From: Streptomyces akebiae
GTDB lineage: Bacteria > Actinomycetota > Actinomycetes > Streptomycetales > Streptomycetaceae
Length of the DNA stretch: 64,000 nt
NCBI RefSeq assembly: GCF_019599145.1
Contig: NZ_CP080647.1
Location: 10,044,001 to 10,108,000 of the forward strand
Reading direction: 5' to 3'
Notes under the pieces: model-generated
The model's input: only the letters and a program-made list of their open reading frames with translations
The model's database searches: none
What the model was told of the DNA's origin: nothing
Made by a program: the position numbers and the translations under genes
Shown: positions 34,954 through 44,875 of the stretch, piece by piece
Numbering within the stretch: the stretch's first letter is position 1
Layout: the number at the start of each line of letters is the position of its first letter

Positions 34954-35922
34954 ATGAAGGTGGTGCTGCCCGGGGGAACCGGACAGGTCGGTGCGATTCT
35001 CGACCGTGCGCTGACAGCGGCCGGCCACGAGGTCACGGTGGTGACGCGGCGGCCCACACGCGCGCACGACATCGGCTGGGACGGGACCACGCTCGGGCGC
35101 TGGGCCACCGCGATCGACGGCTGCGACGTCGTGATCAACCTGGCCGGACGCAGCGTCTCCTGCCGCTACACCGCCGAGAACCTGCGCGCCATGATGGACT
35201 CCCGGGTGGATTCCACGCGGGTCGTCGGCGAGGCGATCGCCGCCGCCGCGCGGCCACCGCGCGTCTGGCTCCAGATGAGCACGGCGACGGTCTACGCCCA
35301 CCGCTTCGACGCGCCCCACGACGAGACGACCGGGGTCATCGGCGGCTCGGAGACCGGTGTGCCGGACTACTGGGCGTACAGCGTCGAGATCGCGAAGAAC
35401 TGGGAGCGGGCGCAGGCCGAGGCGCCCACCCCCGACACCCGCAAGGTGGCCCTGCGCTCGGCGATGGTCATGAGCCCGGACCGGGGCGGCGTGTTCGACG
35501 TGCTGTCCCGGATGGTGCGCCTCGGGCTCGGCGGCCCGGTCGCCGGCGGCGCGCAGTACGTCTCCTGGATCCAGGACGAGGACTTCGCGCGGGCCGTGGA
35601 GTTCCTGATCGCCCGGGACGACCTCGACGGGCCGGTGAACCTCGCCTCCCCCGACCCCCTCCCGCACCGCGCGTTCATGCGCACACTGCGCACGGCCTGG
35701 AACGTCCCGGTGGGACTGCCGGCGACCCGCTGGATGGCCGAGCTGGGGGCGTTCGCCCTGCGCTCGGACACGGAACTGCTGTTCAAGAGCCGCCGCGTGG
35801 TGCCCGGCCGGTTGCGCGCCGCCGGATTCTCCTTCGCGCACCCCGACTGGGAGAGCGCCGCGACATCCCTCGTACAGCGGGCCCGGCCGGCGCGGTCCGC
35901 CGTGCCCCGTGGAAAGTCATGA
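34954..35922 (+). CDS. NAD(P)-dependent epimerase, TIGR01777/DUF1731 family
   Basis: A 322-aa short-chain dehydrogenase-like protein. The glycine-rich motif is VVLPGGTGQVGAILDRAL (GGTGxxG), then INLAGRSVSCRYTAENLRAM, with VWLQMSTATVYAHRF and YWAYSVEIAKNWE (the Tyr/Lys positions are altered in this family). The C-terminal GFSFAHPDWESA is the DUF1731 end. ATG 34954 has GAGGGGG 5 bases upstream. Members are annotated as SulA-like cell-division inhibitors or epimerases without proven function. A TetR-type inverted repeat lies upstream. The 3' end overlaps a convergent gene by 6 bp. Confidence 0.88.
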   Translation: MKVVLPGGTGQVGAILDRALTAAGHEVTVVTRRPTRAHDIGWDGTTLGRWATAIDGCDVVINLAGRSVSCRYTAENLRAMMDSRVDSTRVVGEAIAAAARPPRVWLQMSTATVYAHRFDAPHDETTGVIGGSETGVPDYWAYSVEIAKNWERAQAEAPTPDTRKVALRSAMVMSPDRGGVFDVLSRMVRLGLGGPVAGGAQYVSWIQDEDFARAVEFLIARDDLDGPVNLASPDPLPHRAFMRTLRTAWNVPVGLPATRWMAELGAFALRSDTELLFKSRRVVPGRLRAAGFSFAHPDWESAATSLVQRARPARSAVPRGKS

Positions 35923-36483
35923 CGGGCTCGTGGGCCGCTGGTTCCGCTCCCTGTGCCCGCTGACCAGGCGACCGCGATCCGGAAGCGGATCGCCTCGCAT
36001 GAAGGCGGACAGCACCCCGATGGCCTCCAGGGTCCCGCCGAGACAGAGGCTGACGTGCGTGCGGTGCTCCCCGTCCGTCATCATCCGCGCCTCGTCCCGT
36101 CCGATCATCAGGGTCTGCGTGATCAGCCCTGCGGCGTCCGCGACGCGGGACTGGACCTCGGCCGCGTTCGGCATCAGCATGACCGCCAGTTCGGCGTCGT
36201 CGATGAGGGTCCGCGCGATGCCGCGCCAGGGCTGCCGCTCCCCGGGCACGGGCCTCAGCTCGCAGTCCTTCAAGTGCCGGCGAAGGGCGTACAGCTCGGA
36301 CAGGGCCTTCTCGCCCGCGGCCCTGCCGCGCTCCTCCAGCAGACCGGCCCGAGCCGCCTCCTGCTGCTGCCGCAGCACCGTCGCCTGATGCCGTTGCTGG
36401 AGCCAGCCGCCCACCAGAGCCCCGCCGGCGCCCACCACGGCACCGCCGAAACCGATCAGCCCCACCCACATCTCCGTCTGCAC
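35917..36483 (-). CDS. small membrane-anchored hypothetical protein
   Basis: A 188-aa protein starting with one TM helix (WVGLIGFGGAVVGAGGALVG, Gly-zipper-like) followed by a coiled-coil region (QQRHQATVLRQQQEAARAGL) and a mostly helical cytoplasmic domain. GTG 36483 has GAGGGAGGG just upstream. Proteins of this shape are frequent in Streptomyces and uncharacterised. Convergent with the epimerase gene. Confidence 0.75.
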   Translation of the reverse strand: MQTEMWVGLIGFGGAVVGAGGALVGGWLQQRHQATVLRQQQEAARAGLLEERGRAAGEKALSELYALRRHLKDCELRPVPGERQPWRGIARTLIDDAELAVMLMPNAAEVQSRVADAAGLITQTLMIGRDEARMMTDGEHRTHVSLCLGGTLEAIGVLSAFMRGDPLPDRGRLVSGHRERNQRPTSPS

Positions 36484-36640
36484 GGCCCTCCCTCGCCCCG
36501 TCTTCCCACGCGATCAGCATGCCGACCGCCTGCGTCCGTGGGGCCGATCCCGTCAACTCCCCGCCGGTTCGGCCCTGATGAGGCTCGCGCCGCCGAATAT
36601 CGCGTGCGCCGGCACGGGCGGGCGTAGCAGACTCCCAGGC

Positions 36641-37258
36641 ATGGTGGACATGCGCATGTTCCGGGACGAGGTCACCCGCCGGGCGGGCGGAGACTCCGGC
36701 GGGTCGGCGAGGGACCTGGCGGAACTGCTCGGGGTGCGCACGGTCGTCCTGCTGGAGGGGCTGAGCGACCTCGCGGCCGTCGAGGCACTGGCCGAGAGAC
36801 GGGGCCGTGACCTGGCCGCCGAGGGGGTGTGCGTCCTGTCGATGGGCGGCGCGATGAGCGTCGGCCGCTACACCGCGCTGCTCGGACCGTCCGGCCTCGG
36901 CCTGCGTCTCGTCGGTCTGTGCGACGAGCGCGAGAAGCCGTTCTTCGACCGGAGCCTCGCCCCGTCCTCGACCCCGCGCCACGCCGTCTTCGTCTGCTCG
37001 GCTGACCTGGAGGACGAGCTCATCCGTGCGCTGGGCACTGGGCGCGTCGAGCAGATCGTCCACGACGCGGACGAGTCACGCCCCTGGCAGACCTTCCTGC
37101 AGCAGCCCGCCCAGCACGGCCGCCCCCGCGACCAGCAGCTTCGGCGCTTCATGAGCACCAGGAAGGGTCGCAAGATCCGCTACGGTCGCCTCCTGGTCGA
37201 AGCCCTCGCCCCGGAACAGGTGCCCGCACCCCTGGACGACCTCTTCGCCGGCCTGTGA
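36641..37258 (+). CDS. stand-alone OLD-type TOPRIM protein
   Basis: A 205-aa protein with the TOPRIM signature: VVLLEGLSDLAAVEAL (catalytic Glu region near residues 32-46), VLSMGGAMSVGRY and GLCDERE (the acidic DxE-like position). Its C-terminal half (WQTFLQQPAQHGRPRDQQLR, RKGRKIRYGRLLVEAL) fits OLD/ATP-dependent endonuclease TOPRIM domains. Full OLD nucleases have an N-terminal ABC ATPase; here none is fused or adjacent. ATG 36641 is the likely start. Nuclease or nucleotidyl-transfer activity is inferred only from the domain. Confidence 0.78.
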   Translation: MVDMRMFRDEVTRRAGGDSGGSARDLAELLGVRTVVLLEGLSDLAAVEALAERRGRDLAAEGVCVLSMGGAMSVGRYTALLGPSGLGLRLVGLCDEREKPFFDRSLAPSSTPRHAVFVCSADLEDELIRALGTGRVEQIVHDADESRPWQTFLQQPAQHGRPRDQQLRRFMSTRKGRKIRYGRLLVEALAPEQVPAPLDDLFAGL

Positions 37259-37367
37259 GACCGGGGCGGAGTGGACCGGTCCGCGACCGCCCGCGCGCCC
37301 CGGACCTGCTGTGACTTCCCCCACCTGCCCTTGCCGGAGCACGCGGCGCTTACCTACGTTCGGTCGC

Positions 37368-37682
37368 ATGTCCTCCCATGACCGCGCCCTTCCCGGCGGA
37401 CCGGACGAGCCCGAGGCGGCGAGCGATCCCGCCGCGGGCAGCCGCGACGCCTCCCCGACGGTCGATCTGGACATCGACCTGACCTCGCACGAGATGCTCC
37501 GGCGCGCTCATGTCCTGGACGCCCTAGGCGACGACTGGGACCCCGTCGCGGCCCTGCGCGACGAGCAGGCGGCGTACCGCCTGCTGTACTCCGGCCTCGA
37601 CGCGGAGCAGCGGCGGGTCTACGACGAACTGGTCGCGGCCGGTGTGCTGCCGGGCGGAGGCGGCGGTCATGCTGCCGCTTGA
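37368..37682 (+). CDS. DUF6400-like small acidic protein
   Basis: A 104-aa acidic protein. A disordered Pro/Ala/Asp-rich start is followed by a compact helical region (DLDIDLTSHEMLRRAHVLDA, LGDDWDPVAALRDEQAAY, SGLDAEQRRVYDEL) that I associate with the Streptomyces DUF6400 family. The 3' end overlaps the next gene by 14 bp in another frame, so the two are probably co-translated. Function unknown. Confidence 0.72.
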   Translation: MSSHDRALPGGPDEPEAASDPAAGSRDASPTVDLDIDLTSHEMLRRAHVLDALGDDWDPVAALRDEQAAYRLLYSGLDAEQRRVYDELVAAGVLPGGGGGHAAA

Positions 37683-37926
37683 CCCGCAGGCCGACATCGG
37701 GCGCCGCGCCTGGGTGGCCTGCCCCAACTGCGCCGACCAGCAGGGATGCGCCACCTGCGGGCAGGGCCGTACCTGCTCCGAGCACTGGCGCTATCTGCTC
37801 TCCAACGTCGGCAGCCTGCTGCACCTGCAGTGCCCGTCGTGCACCCACATCTGGGCCCACGAGACCCACTTCGGCGCCACGCGCACCCCCTGGGAGCGCA
37901 TCATCAGCGGCCTTCGACGGCGGTGA
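37669..37926 (+). CDS. small zinc-ribbon protein
   Basis: An 85-aa protein with CPNCADQQGCATCGQGRTC in the first half and CPSCTHIWAHETH in the second, i.e. several CxxC pairs plus His residues, strongly suggesting Zn (or Fe-S) binding. ATG 37669 lies inside the end of the preceding DUF6400-like gene, with GGAGG 8 bases upstream, so the pair forms a coupled two-gene unit. A hairpin follows immediately. The role is unknown; no target domain is fused. Confidence 0.75.
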   Translation: MLPLDPQADIGRRAWVACPNCADQQGCATCGQGRTCSEHWRYLLSNVGSLLHLQCPSCTHIWAHETHFGATRTPWERIISGLRRR

Positions 37927-37930
37927 CCGG

Positions 37931-37954
37931 TCCCCGCCGCTGAGCCGGCGGGGA
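37931..37954. terminator. hairpin after the zinc-ribbon gene
   Basis: TCCCCGCCG (37931-37939) pairs perfectly with CGGCGGGGA (37946-37954), with loop CTGAGC, five bases after the zinc-ribbon stop. It separates this small operon from the hydrogenase locus. Confidence 0.6.
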
Positions 37955-38099
37955 GAGCCGGCCCGGTGAGGCCGGACGGCGGATGCGCGCCCGCTTTCGG
38001 ATGACCTCACCGTCTGTCGCCGGGGACGGCGGGCGGCCGTGGCCGAGGATCTCGGTCGGCGGTCATCCCTGCCTGCCGTTCGTCCGCCCGGAGGCAGCC

Positions 38100-39959
38100 G
38101 TGCACATCCTGCTCCTAGCCAGCGCGTTCAACAGCCTCACCCAGCGCACACACGCCGAGCTGCGCGACCGGGGCCACACCGTGGCGGTCGAGCTGGCCCT
38201 GCCGGGCAGCCCCTTGCCGGAGGCCGTACGACGCCACGCGCCGGAGCTCATCGTGTCGCCGATGCTCAGGACGGCGATCCCCGAGGAGGTGTGGTCGGCG
38301 TACACCTGTCTCATCGTCCACCCCGGGCCCGTGGGCGACCGGGGACCGTCCTCCCTGGACTGGGCGATCCACGAGGGCGCCGACCGGTGGGGCGTCACCG
38401 TCCTCCAGGCCGACGCGGAGATGGACGCCGGTGACGTCTGGGCCTCCGTGCCGTGCCGGGTTCCCCCGGTGTCCAAGAGCGAGCTGTACCGGGGCGAGAT
38501 CGCCGACGCGGCGATCGAGGCCGTGCTGCTCGCGGTGGAGCGCTTCGCCGACGGCACCTACGTACCGCTGAAGCAGGACGGGGCGGGCACCTCCGATGCG
38601 GAGGCCGATGCGGAGGCCGATGCGGACGTCCATGCCCATGCCGGTGCGGACGTCGATGCCGATGTCGACCCACCCCCGTGCCTCCGCACGCGTCCCTACC
38701 TCGACCAGAGCGTCCGGCGCATCGACTGGGCCGAGGACGCGACCGAGGACGTCCTGCGCAAGCTGAGGGCGGCGGACTCGCAGCCCGGGGTGCTGGACGT
38801 GCTGCTCGGCGGCGAGTGGTATCTGCACGGAGGTCATGCCGAGGGCGTGCTGCGCGGGCGGCCGGGGGAACTGCTGGCCACCCGCGCCGGGGCGATCTGC
38901 CGGGCCACCAGGGACGGCGCCGTGTGGATCCCCGAACTGCGGCCCCGGCGGCTGCCCGGACAGCCGCCCACCTTCAAGCTGCCCGCCGTACGGGCCCTGG
39001 GCGACCGGCTGCCACCGCTGCCCGAGCACGTCCTGCCCCGCCTGCCAGAGAACCCGCACCGCACCTGGTCGGACATCCGCTACCGGGAGGACGGGAGCGT
39101 CGGGCACCTCGCGTTCTCCTTCCCCGGCGGCGCCATGAGCACGGAGCAGTGCCGCCGCCTTCTGGACGCCTACCGGGAGGCGTGCGCACGGCCCACGACG
39201 GTCCTGGTGCTGGGCGGTGAGCGGGACTTCTTCTCCAACGGGATCCACCTCAACGTCATCGAGGCCGCCGACGACCCCGCCGCCGAGTCCTGGGCGAACA
39301 TCAACGCCATCGACGACCTGGTCGAGGCGGTCCTGACGACGACCGACCGGCTGGTGGTCTCGGCGGTGGCGGGCAACGCCGCCGCGGGCGGCGTGATGCT
39401 CGCCCTGGCGGCCGACGAGATGTGGTGCCGCTCGGGCGCCGTACTGAACCCGCACTACCGGCTGATGGGCCTGTACGGCTCGGAGTACTGGACGCACACC
39501 CTGCCGCGCAGAGTGGGGCCCGCGACGGCGGAACGGCTCATGGCCGAGGCGCTGCCGGTGAGCTCGGCGAGCGCGCTGCGCCTCGGGCTCGTCGACCGGG
39601 TCGTGGACCGCTGCCCCGACGCCTTCGCGGGGGAGGTCGACGGCCTGGCCGCGCGGCTGGCCGCCCTTCCGGCGACGGCGGCACGGATCTCCGCCAAGAA
39701 GGCGGAGCTGGACCGGCTGGAGAGCACGACCCCGCTGGCCGGCTTCCGTGAGCGGGAGCTGACCCGGATGCGCCGGACCTTCGACGACCCGGACGCCGCG
39801 TACCACACGCTGCGCCGTTCCTTCGTCCGCAAGGAACGGCCCTCGCACACCCCGCCGCACCTCGGTCCGGCCCGGGTTGCGCGAACCGCTCCGATGCCCT
39901 CCGGCGCCGTCGTCACCGGAACGGCCCCTGCTGGCGTCCCGTCCCGGTCGAACGGCTGA
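38100..39959 (+). CDS. hypX: hydrogenase maturation protein HypX (HoxX)
   Basis: A 619-aa two-domain protein. The N-terminal part (residues 1 to ~165) is formyltransferase-like (HILLLASAFNSLTQRTHAEL, LIVHPGPVGDRGPSSLDWAI); the C-terminal part (from ~335) is an enoyl-CoA-hydratase/crotonase fold (LVLGGERDFFSNGIHLNVIE, SAVAGNAAAGGVMLALAADE). HypX converts the formyl group of 10-formyl-tetrahydrofolate, via formyl-CoA, into the CO ligand of the NiFe site under aerobic conditions. GTG 38100 is chosen because GGAGG lies 5 bases upstream; the frame to 37983 is not family-like. A linker at ~164-197 is an unusual Asp/Ala/His repeat (DAEADAEADAD). It is 63 bp upstream of the small subunit gene. Confidence 0.93.
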   Translation: MHILLLASAFNSLTQRTHAELRDRGHTVAVELALPGSPLPEAVRRHAPELIVSPMLRTAIPEEVWSAYTCLIVHPGPVGDRGPSSLDWAIHEGADRWGVTVLQADAEMDAGDVWASVPCRVPPVSKSELYRGEIADAAIEAVLLAVERFADGTYVPLKQDGAGTSDAEADAEADADVHAHAGADVDADVDPPPCLRTRPYLDQSVRRIDWAEDATEDVLRKLRAADSQPGVLDVLLGGEWYLHGGHAEGVLRGRPGELLATRAGAICRATRDGAVWIPELRPRRLPGQPPTFKLPAVRALGDRLPPLPEHVLPRLPENPHRTWSDIRYREDGSVGHLAFSFPGGAMSTEQCRRLLDAYREACARPTTVLVLGGERDFFSNGIHLNVIEAADDPAAESWANINAIDDLVEAVLTTTDRLVVSAVAGNAAAGGVMLALAADEMWCRSGAVLNPHYRLMGLYGSEYWTHTLPRRVGPATAERLMAEALPVSSASALRLGLVDRVVDRCPDAFAGEVDGLAARLAALPATAARISAKKAELDRLESTTPLAGFRERELTRMRRTFDDPDAAYHTLRRSFVRKERPSHTPPHLGPARVARTAPMPSGAVVTGTAPAGVPSRSNG

Positions 39960-40022
39960 TACGAAGAAGAGCGACGGTCGAAATACAGGCTTTCATCCCT
40001 TACCTCCCCAGGAGGCGGTCCC

Positions 40023-41111
<1,089 letters not shown>

Positions 41112-41221
41112 CCGGCGGAAGCGGCCGGAGCGGCCGAGACAGCCGCGAGTAGTCCGCCCCCGCTTCGCGCACCCCCACCCCAACCTCCCGCGCAAAGACG
41201 CAACGAAGGGCACGCACACAG

Positions 41222-43006
41222 ATGGCACCGAAGACGAAGACGGCCGGCGACGGCAGCGGCCTGGTGGAGATGGCCTGGGACCCGATCACCCGGATCGTGG
41301 GCTCCCTGGGCATCCACACGAAGATCGACTTCAAGCAGAAGCGGGTCGCCGAGTGCTACAGCACGTCGTCGGTCTTCCGCGGCTACAGCGTCTTCATGCG
41401 CGGCAAGGACCCCCGCGACGCCCACTTCATCACCAGCCGCATCTGCGGCATCTGCGGCGACAACCACGCCACCTGCTCGGTGTACGCGCAGAACATGGCG
41501 TACGGCGTGAAGCCTCCGCACCTCGGCGAGTGGATCATCAACCTCGGTGAGTCGGCGGAGTACATGTTCGACCACAACATCTTCCAGGAGAACCTGGTCG
41601 GGGTCGACTACTGCGAAAAGATGGTCAAGGAGACCAACCCCGGCGTCCTCGAACTCGCCGAACGCACCGAGGCCCCGCACGCCGCCGAGCACGGCTACCG
41701 CACCATCGCCGACATCATGCGCTCGCTCAACCCCCTGGAGGGCGAGTTCTACCGCGAGGCCCTCCAGGTCAGCCGCTACACGCGCGAGATGTTCTGCCTG
41801 ATGGAGGGCCGCCATGTGCACCCTTCCACGCTCTACCCCGGCGGGGTGGGCACCATCGCCTCCGTCCAGCTCTTCACGGACTACATGAGCCGCCTGATGC
41901 GGTACGTCGAGTTCATGAAGCGCGTCGTGCCCCTGCACGACGACCTGTTCGACTTCTTCTACGAGGCCCTGCCCGGCTACGAGGAAGTCGGCCGCCGCCG
42001 CGTCATGCTCGGCTGCTGGGGCGCGCTCAACGACCCCGAGTACTGCGACTTCACCTACGCCAACATGACCGACTGGGGACGGAAGATGTTCGTCACCCCC
42101 GGCGTCATCGTCGACGGCAAACTCGTCACCAACGACCTCACCGAGATCAATCTCGGCATCCGCATCCTGCTGGGCAGCTCCTACTACGAGGACTGGCAGG
42201 GCCAGGAGCAGTTCGTCACCCACGACCCGCTCGGCAACCCGGTGGACCCGCGCCACCCGTGGAACCAGCACACCATCCCGGCCCCGCAGAAGCGGAACTT
42301 CGACGACAAGTACAGCTGGGTCATGTCCCCGCGCTGGTTCGACGGCAAGGACCACCTCGCCCTGGACACCGGCGGCGGCCCCATCGCCCGCCTGTGGTCC
42401 ACCGCCCTGTCCGGGCTCGTCGACATCGGCTACATCAAGGCCACCGGCCACAGCGTGGTCATCAACCTGCCGCGCACCATGACCAAGCCGGAGACCACCT
42501 TCGAGTGGCAGATCCCCAAGTGGTCCAACGCGCTGGAACGCAACCGGGCCCGCACCTACTTCCAGGCCTACGCCGCCGCCGTCGCCCTGCACTGCGCGGA
42601 GAAGGGCCTCGCGGAGGTCCGCGCCGGACGCACCCAGACCTGGGAGAAGTTCGAGGTCCCGGACGAGGGCATCGGCGTCGGCTTCACCGAAGCGGTCCGT
42701 GGTGTCCTCTCCCACCACATGGTGATCCGCGACGGCAAGATCGCCAACTACCACCCGTACCCGCCGACCCCCTGGAACGCCAGCACCAGGGACACCTTCG
42801 GCACACCCGGCCCGTACGAGGACGCCGTGCAGAACACGCCCATCTTCGAGGAGAACACCCCGGAGAACTTCAAGGGCATCGACATCATGCGCGCCGTCCG
42901 CAGCTTCGACCCCTGTCTGCCGTGCGGCGTCCACATGTACGTCGGCGACGGCAGAACCGTGAAGTCCATGCACGTGCCCACCGGCCTGAGCGGACTGGGC
43001 GGATGA
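41222..43006 (+). CDS. hhyL: [NiFe] hydrogenase large subunit, group 1h
   Basis: A 594-aa catalytic subunit. Ni ligands are in motif L1 RICGICGDNHATCS (Cys75, Cys78) and motif L2 DPCLPCGVHM (Cys565, Cys568), both of group 1h form. Twenty-three residues follow His571; in this family such a C-terminal extension is removed by the maturation protease after Ni insertion, and the matching protease gene is at 46338. The stop overlaps the next start (ATGA). A 110-bp spacer with its own ribosome site separates it from hhyS. Confidence 0.97.
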   Translation: MAPKTKTAGDGSGLVEMAWDPITRIVGSLGIHTKIDFKQKRVAECYSTSSVFRGYSVFMRGKDPRDAHFITSRICGICGDNHATCSVYAQNMAYGVKPPHLGEWIINLGESAEYMFDHNIFQENLVGVDYCEKMVKETNPGVLELAERTEAPHAAEHGYRTIADIMRSLNPLEGEFYREALQVSRYTREMFCLMEGRHVHPSTLYPGGVGTIASVQLFTDYMSRLMRYVEFMKRVVPLHDDLFDFFYEALPGYEEVGRRRVMLGCWGALNDPEYCDFTYANMTDWGRKMFVTPGVIVDGKLVTNDLTEINLGIRILLGSSYYEDWQGQEQFVTHDPLGNPVDPRHPWNQHTIPAPQKRNFDDKYSWVMSPRWFDGKDHLALDTGGGPIARLWSTALSGLVDIGYIKATGHSVVINLPRTMTKPETTFEWQIPKWSNALERNRARTYFQAYAAAVALHCAEKGLAEVRAGRTQTWEKFEVPDEGIGVGFTEAVRGVLSHHMVIRDGKIANYHPYPPTPWNASTRDTFGTPGPYEDAVQNTPIFEENTPENFKGIDIMRAVRSFDPCLPCGVHMYVGDGRTVKSMHVPTGLSGLGG

Positions 43007-43539
43007 GCGCGCCGACGGCCACGGTGCCGCTGAACGCGGAACAGACCGGACGCAGGGTCGAGGAGGTGCTCGACCGGCTGGCGACGAGCGGCGACCCGGC
43101 CGCCACCGCCGCTGCCGAGGAACTCGTCCGTTCCCTCATGGACTTCTACGGTGCGGGGCTCGCCCGCGTCCTCCACCTGTTGTCCTCCGCGCCCGGCGAT
43201 CCGTCGGCGCGGCTGCTCGGCGACGAACTCGTCGCGAGCCTCCTCGTCCTGCACGATCTGCACCCCGAGGACCGCGACACCCGTATCGTCCGCGCCCTCG
43301 ACACCGTCCGGGAGCACGCCCTGGACGTCATGGATTTCGACGAGCCGAGCGGCACGTTGAGGGTGCGCGCCCGGGCGTCCGGCGGCTGCGGTCGCGGCTC
43401 CGGCGACGAGGACGCCCGGCAGGCGGCCGCAGCGGCACTCGCCTGCTTCGCGCCCGAGGTCAGGGCCGTCCGCGTGGAGACCGCCCCCGTGGAACCCCCG
43501 TTGCTCCAGATCGGCTCCGCGCCGACGGGGGCCCGATGA
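43003..43539 (+). CDS. NifU-like accessory protein of the hydrogenase locus
   Basis: A 178-aa protein. The N-terminal helical part (RRVEEVLDRLATSGDPAATA) and a C-terminal part ending LACFAPEVRAVRVETAP resemble the NifU C-terminal domain that carries a transient Fe-S cluster. The canonical CxxC is not intact: only GGCGRG is found, with a second Cys 30 residues later. It overlaps both neighbours by ATGA, so it is firmly part of the operon. It probably helps Fe-S assembly or acts as a docking protein for the small subunit; direct cluster scaffolding is doubtful without the second Cys. Confidence 0.85.
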   Translation: MSAPTATVPLNAEQTGRRVEEVLDRLATSGDPAATAAAEELVRSLMDFYGAGLARVLHLLSSAPGDPSARLLGDELVASLLVLHDLHPEDRDTRIVRALDTVREHALDVMDFDEPSGTLRVRARASGGCGRGSGDEDARQAAAAALACFAPEVRAVRVETAPVEPPLLQIGSAPTGAR

Positions 43540-44186
43540 CGACCGCGCCCACACGGACCACCGGGCCCGGTGCGGGCCTGCGGCGGTTCCTCACCGAGCG
43601 TCCGCCGCGGCAGGAGCGGTGCGAACTGTGCGCGGTGGCGGTGCCCGAGGACCACCGCCACCTGGTCGACACCGAGAAGCGCGCCCTCGTCTGCGCCTGC
43701 GGCGCCTGCGCGCTGCTGATGGAACAGCCGGGCGCCGCCGCGGGCCGCTTCCGCGCGGTCCCTGCCCGCTATCTGACGGACCCCGCACAGCACCTGGACG
43801 ACAGCGCCTGGGAGGCGTTGCAGATCCCGGTCGGCGTCGCCTTCCTCTTCCGCAACGCGGCGCTGGACCGGCTGGTCGCCCTCTACCCGAGCCCGGCCGG
43901 AGCCACCGAGAGCGAACTCGAACCGGCGACCTGGGCGCAGGTCCTCGACGGCAACCGCCTCGCCGCACTCCTCGAACCCGACGTGGAGGCGCTGCTGCTG
44001 CGCCGCGCCGAAGGCCGCTGCGAGTGCCACCTCGTCCCGATCGACATCTGCTACGAACTCGTCGGCCGCATGCGCCTGCTGTGGCAGGGCTTCGACGGCG
44101 GAGCCGAGGCCCGCGCCGCCCTGGACGCGTTCTTCGCGGACGTCGCACGACGCGCCCGGCCCGTGGAGGAGGCGGTGCGCCCATGA
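43536..44186 (+). CDS. DUF5947-like Cys-rich hydrogenase accessory protein
   Basis: A 216-aa soluble protein. A metal site is evident near residues 29-66: RCELCAVAVPEDH, then ALVCACGACALL, i.e. CxxC followed by CxCxxC; a further CEC is near residue 167. This suggests Zn or an Fe-S cluster. The rest is helical with GVAFLFRNAALDRLVALYPS and a C-terminal helix. It overlaps both neighbours by four bases and occurs in order with the hydrogenase genes, so a role in small-subunit maturation or electron transfer is inferred. I recognise the domain only as a family of unknown function. Confidence 0.82.
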   Translation: MTTAPTRTTGPGAGLRRFLTERPPRQERCELCAVAVPEDHRHLVDTEKRALVCACGACALLMEQPGAAAGRFRAVPARYLTDPAQHLDDSAWEALQIPVGVAFLFRNAALDRLVALYPSPAGATESELEPATWAQVLDGNRLAALLEPDVEALLLRRAEGRCECHLVPIDICYELVGRMRLLWQGFDGGAEARAALDAFFADVARRARPVEEAVRP

Positions 44187-44875
44187 CGGAGTTCTCCTTC
44201 GCCTGCACCGGCGTCCGCGCCGACCGGTACGCCGCCGGACCCACGCTCGTCTTCCGGCTGCGCGTCACCGCCGCCGACAACGCGCACGTGCACGCGGTGG
44301 CGCTGCGCTGCCAGATCCGCATCGAACCGGCCCGCCGGGCGTACGAGCCGGCCGAGGCCGACGGGCTCACCGACCTCTTCGGCGAGCGCACACGCTGGGG
44401 CAGCACCCTCCAACCGGTGCAGTTCGCCCAGGTCGCCCTGATGGTTCCCAGCTTCACGGGGGAGACCGACGTCGACCTCGTCGTGCCCTGCACCTACGAC
44501 ATGGACATCGCCGCCACGCGCTATCTCACCGCCCTCACCGACGGCGAGGTCCCCCTGCTGATGCTGTTCTCCGGTACGGCCTTCACCGGCACGGGCGGTT
44601 TCCGGGTCGAGCCCGTCCCGTGGGACCGCGAGGCGGCCTTCCGTATGCCGGTCGCCACCTGGCGGGAGATGATCGAGCAGCACTTCCCCGGCTGCGGCTG
44701 GATCCGGCTGCCCCGCGACACCATGGACGCCCTCCTCGCCTACCGCTCCCGGCACGCGCTGTCCTCCTGGGAGGCGACCCTCAAGGCCCTGCTCGACGAG
44801 AGCCGCGCCACGGACGCTCCCGCGAGAGATCCGTTCCGCGCCCTCACCGGCACCACCGGAAGGACCGACACGTGA
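44183..44875 (+). CDS. DUF6084-like hydrogenase-locus protein
   Basis: A 230-aa protein of unknown function. It starts with a beta-rich domain (LVFRLRVTAADNAHVHAVAL, RCQIRIEPARRAYEP) and has LTDLFGERTRWGSTLQPVQF, VPCTYDMDIAATRYL and MIEQHFPGCGWIRLPRDTMD as its most distinctive segments. There is no signal peptide or TM helix. It overlaps both neighbours by four bases within the hydrogenase operon. It is likely a dedicated partner of the group 1h enzyme; no catalytic motif is visible. Confidence 0.8.
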   Translation: MTEFSFACTGVRADRYAAGPTLVFRLRVTAADNAHVHAVALRCQIRIEPARRAYEPAEADGLTDLFGERTRWGSTLQPVQFAQVALMVPSFTGETDVDLVVPCTYDMDIAATRYLTALTDGEVPLLMLFSGTAFTGTGGFRVEPVPWDREAAFRMPVATWREMIEQHFPGCGWIRLPRDTMDALLAYRSRHALSSWEATLKALLDESRATDAPARDPFRALTGTTGRTDT

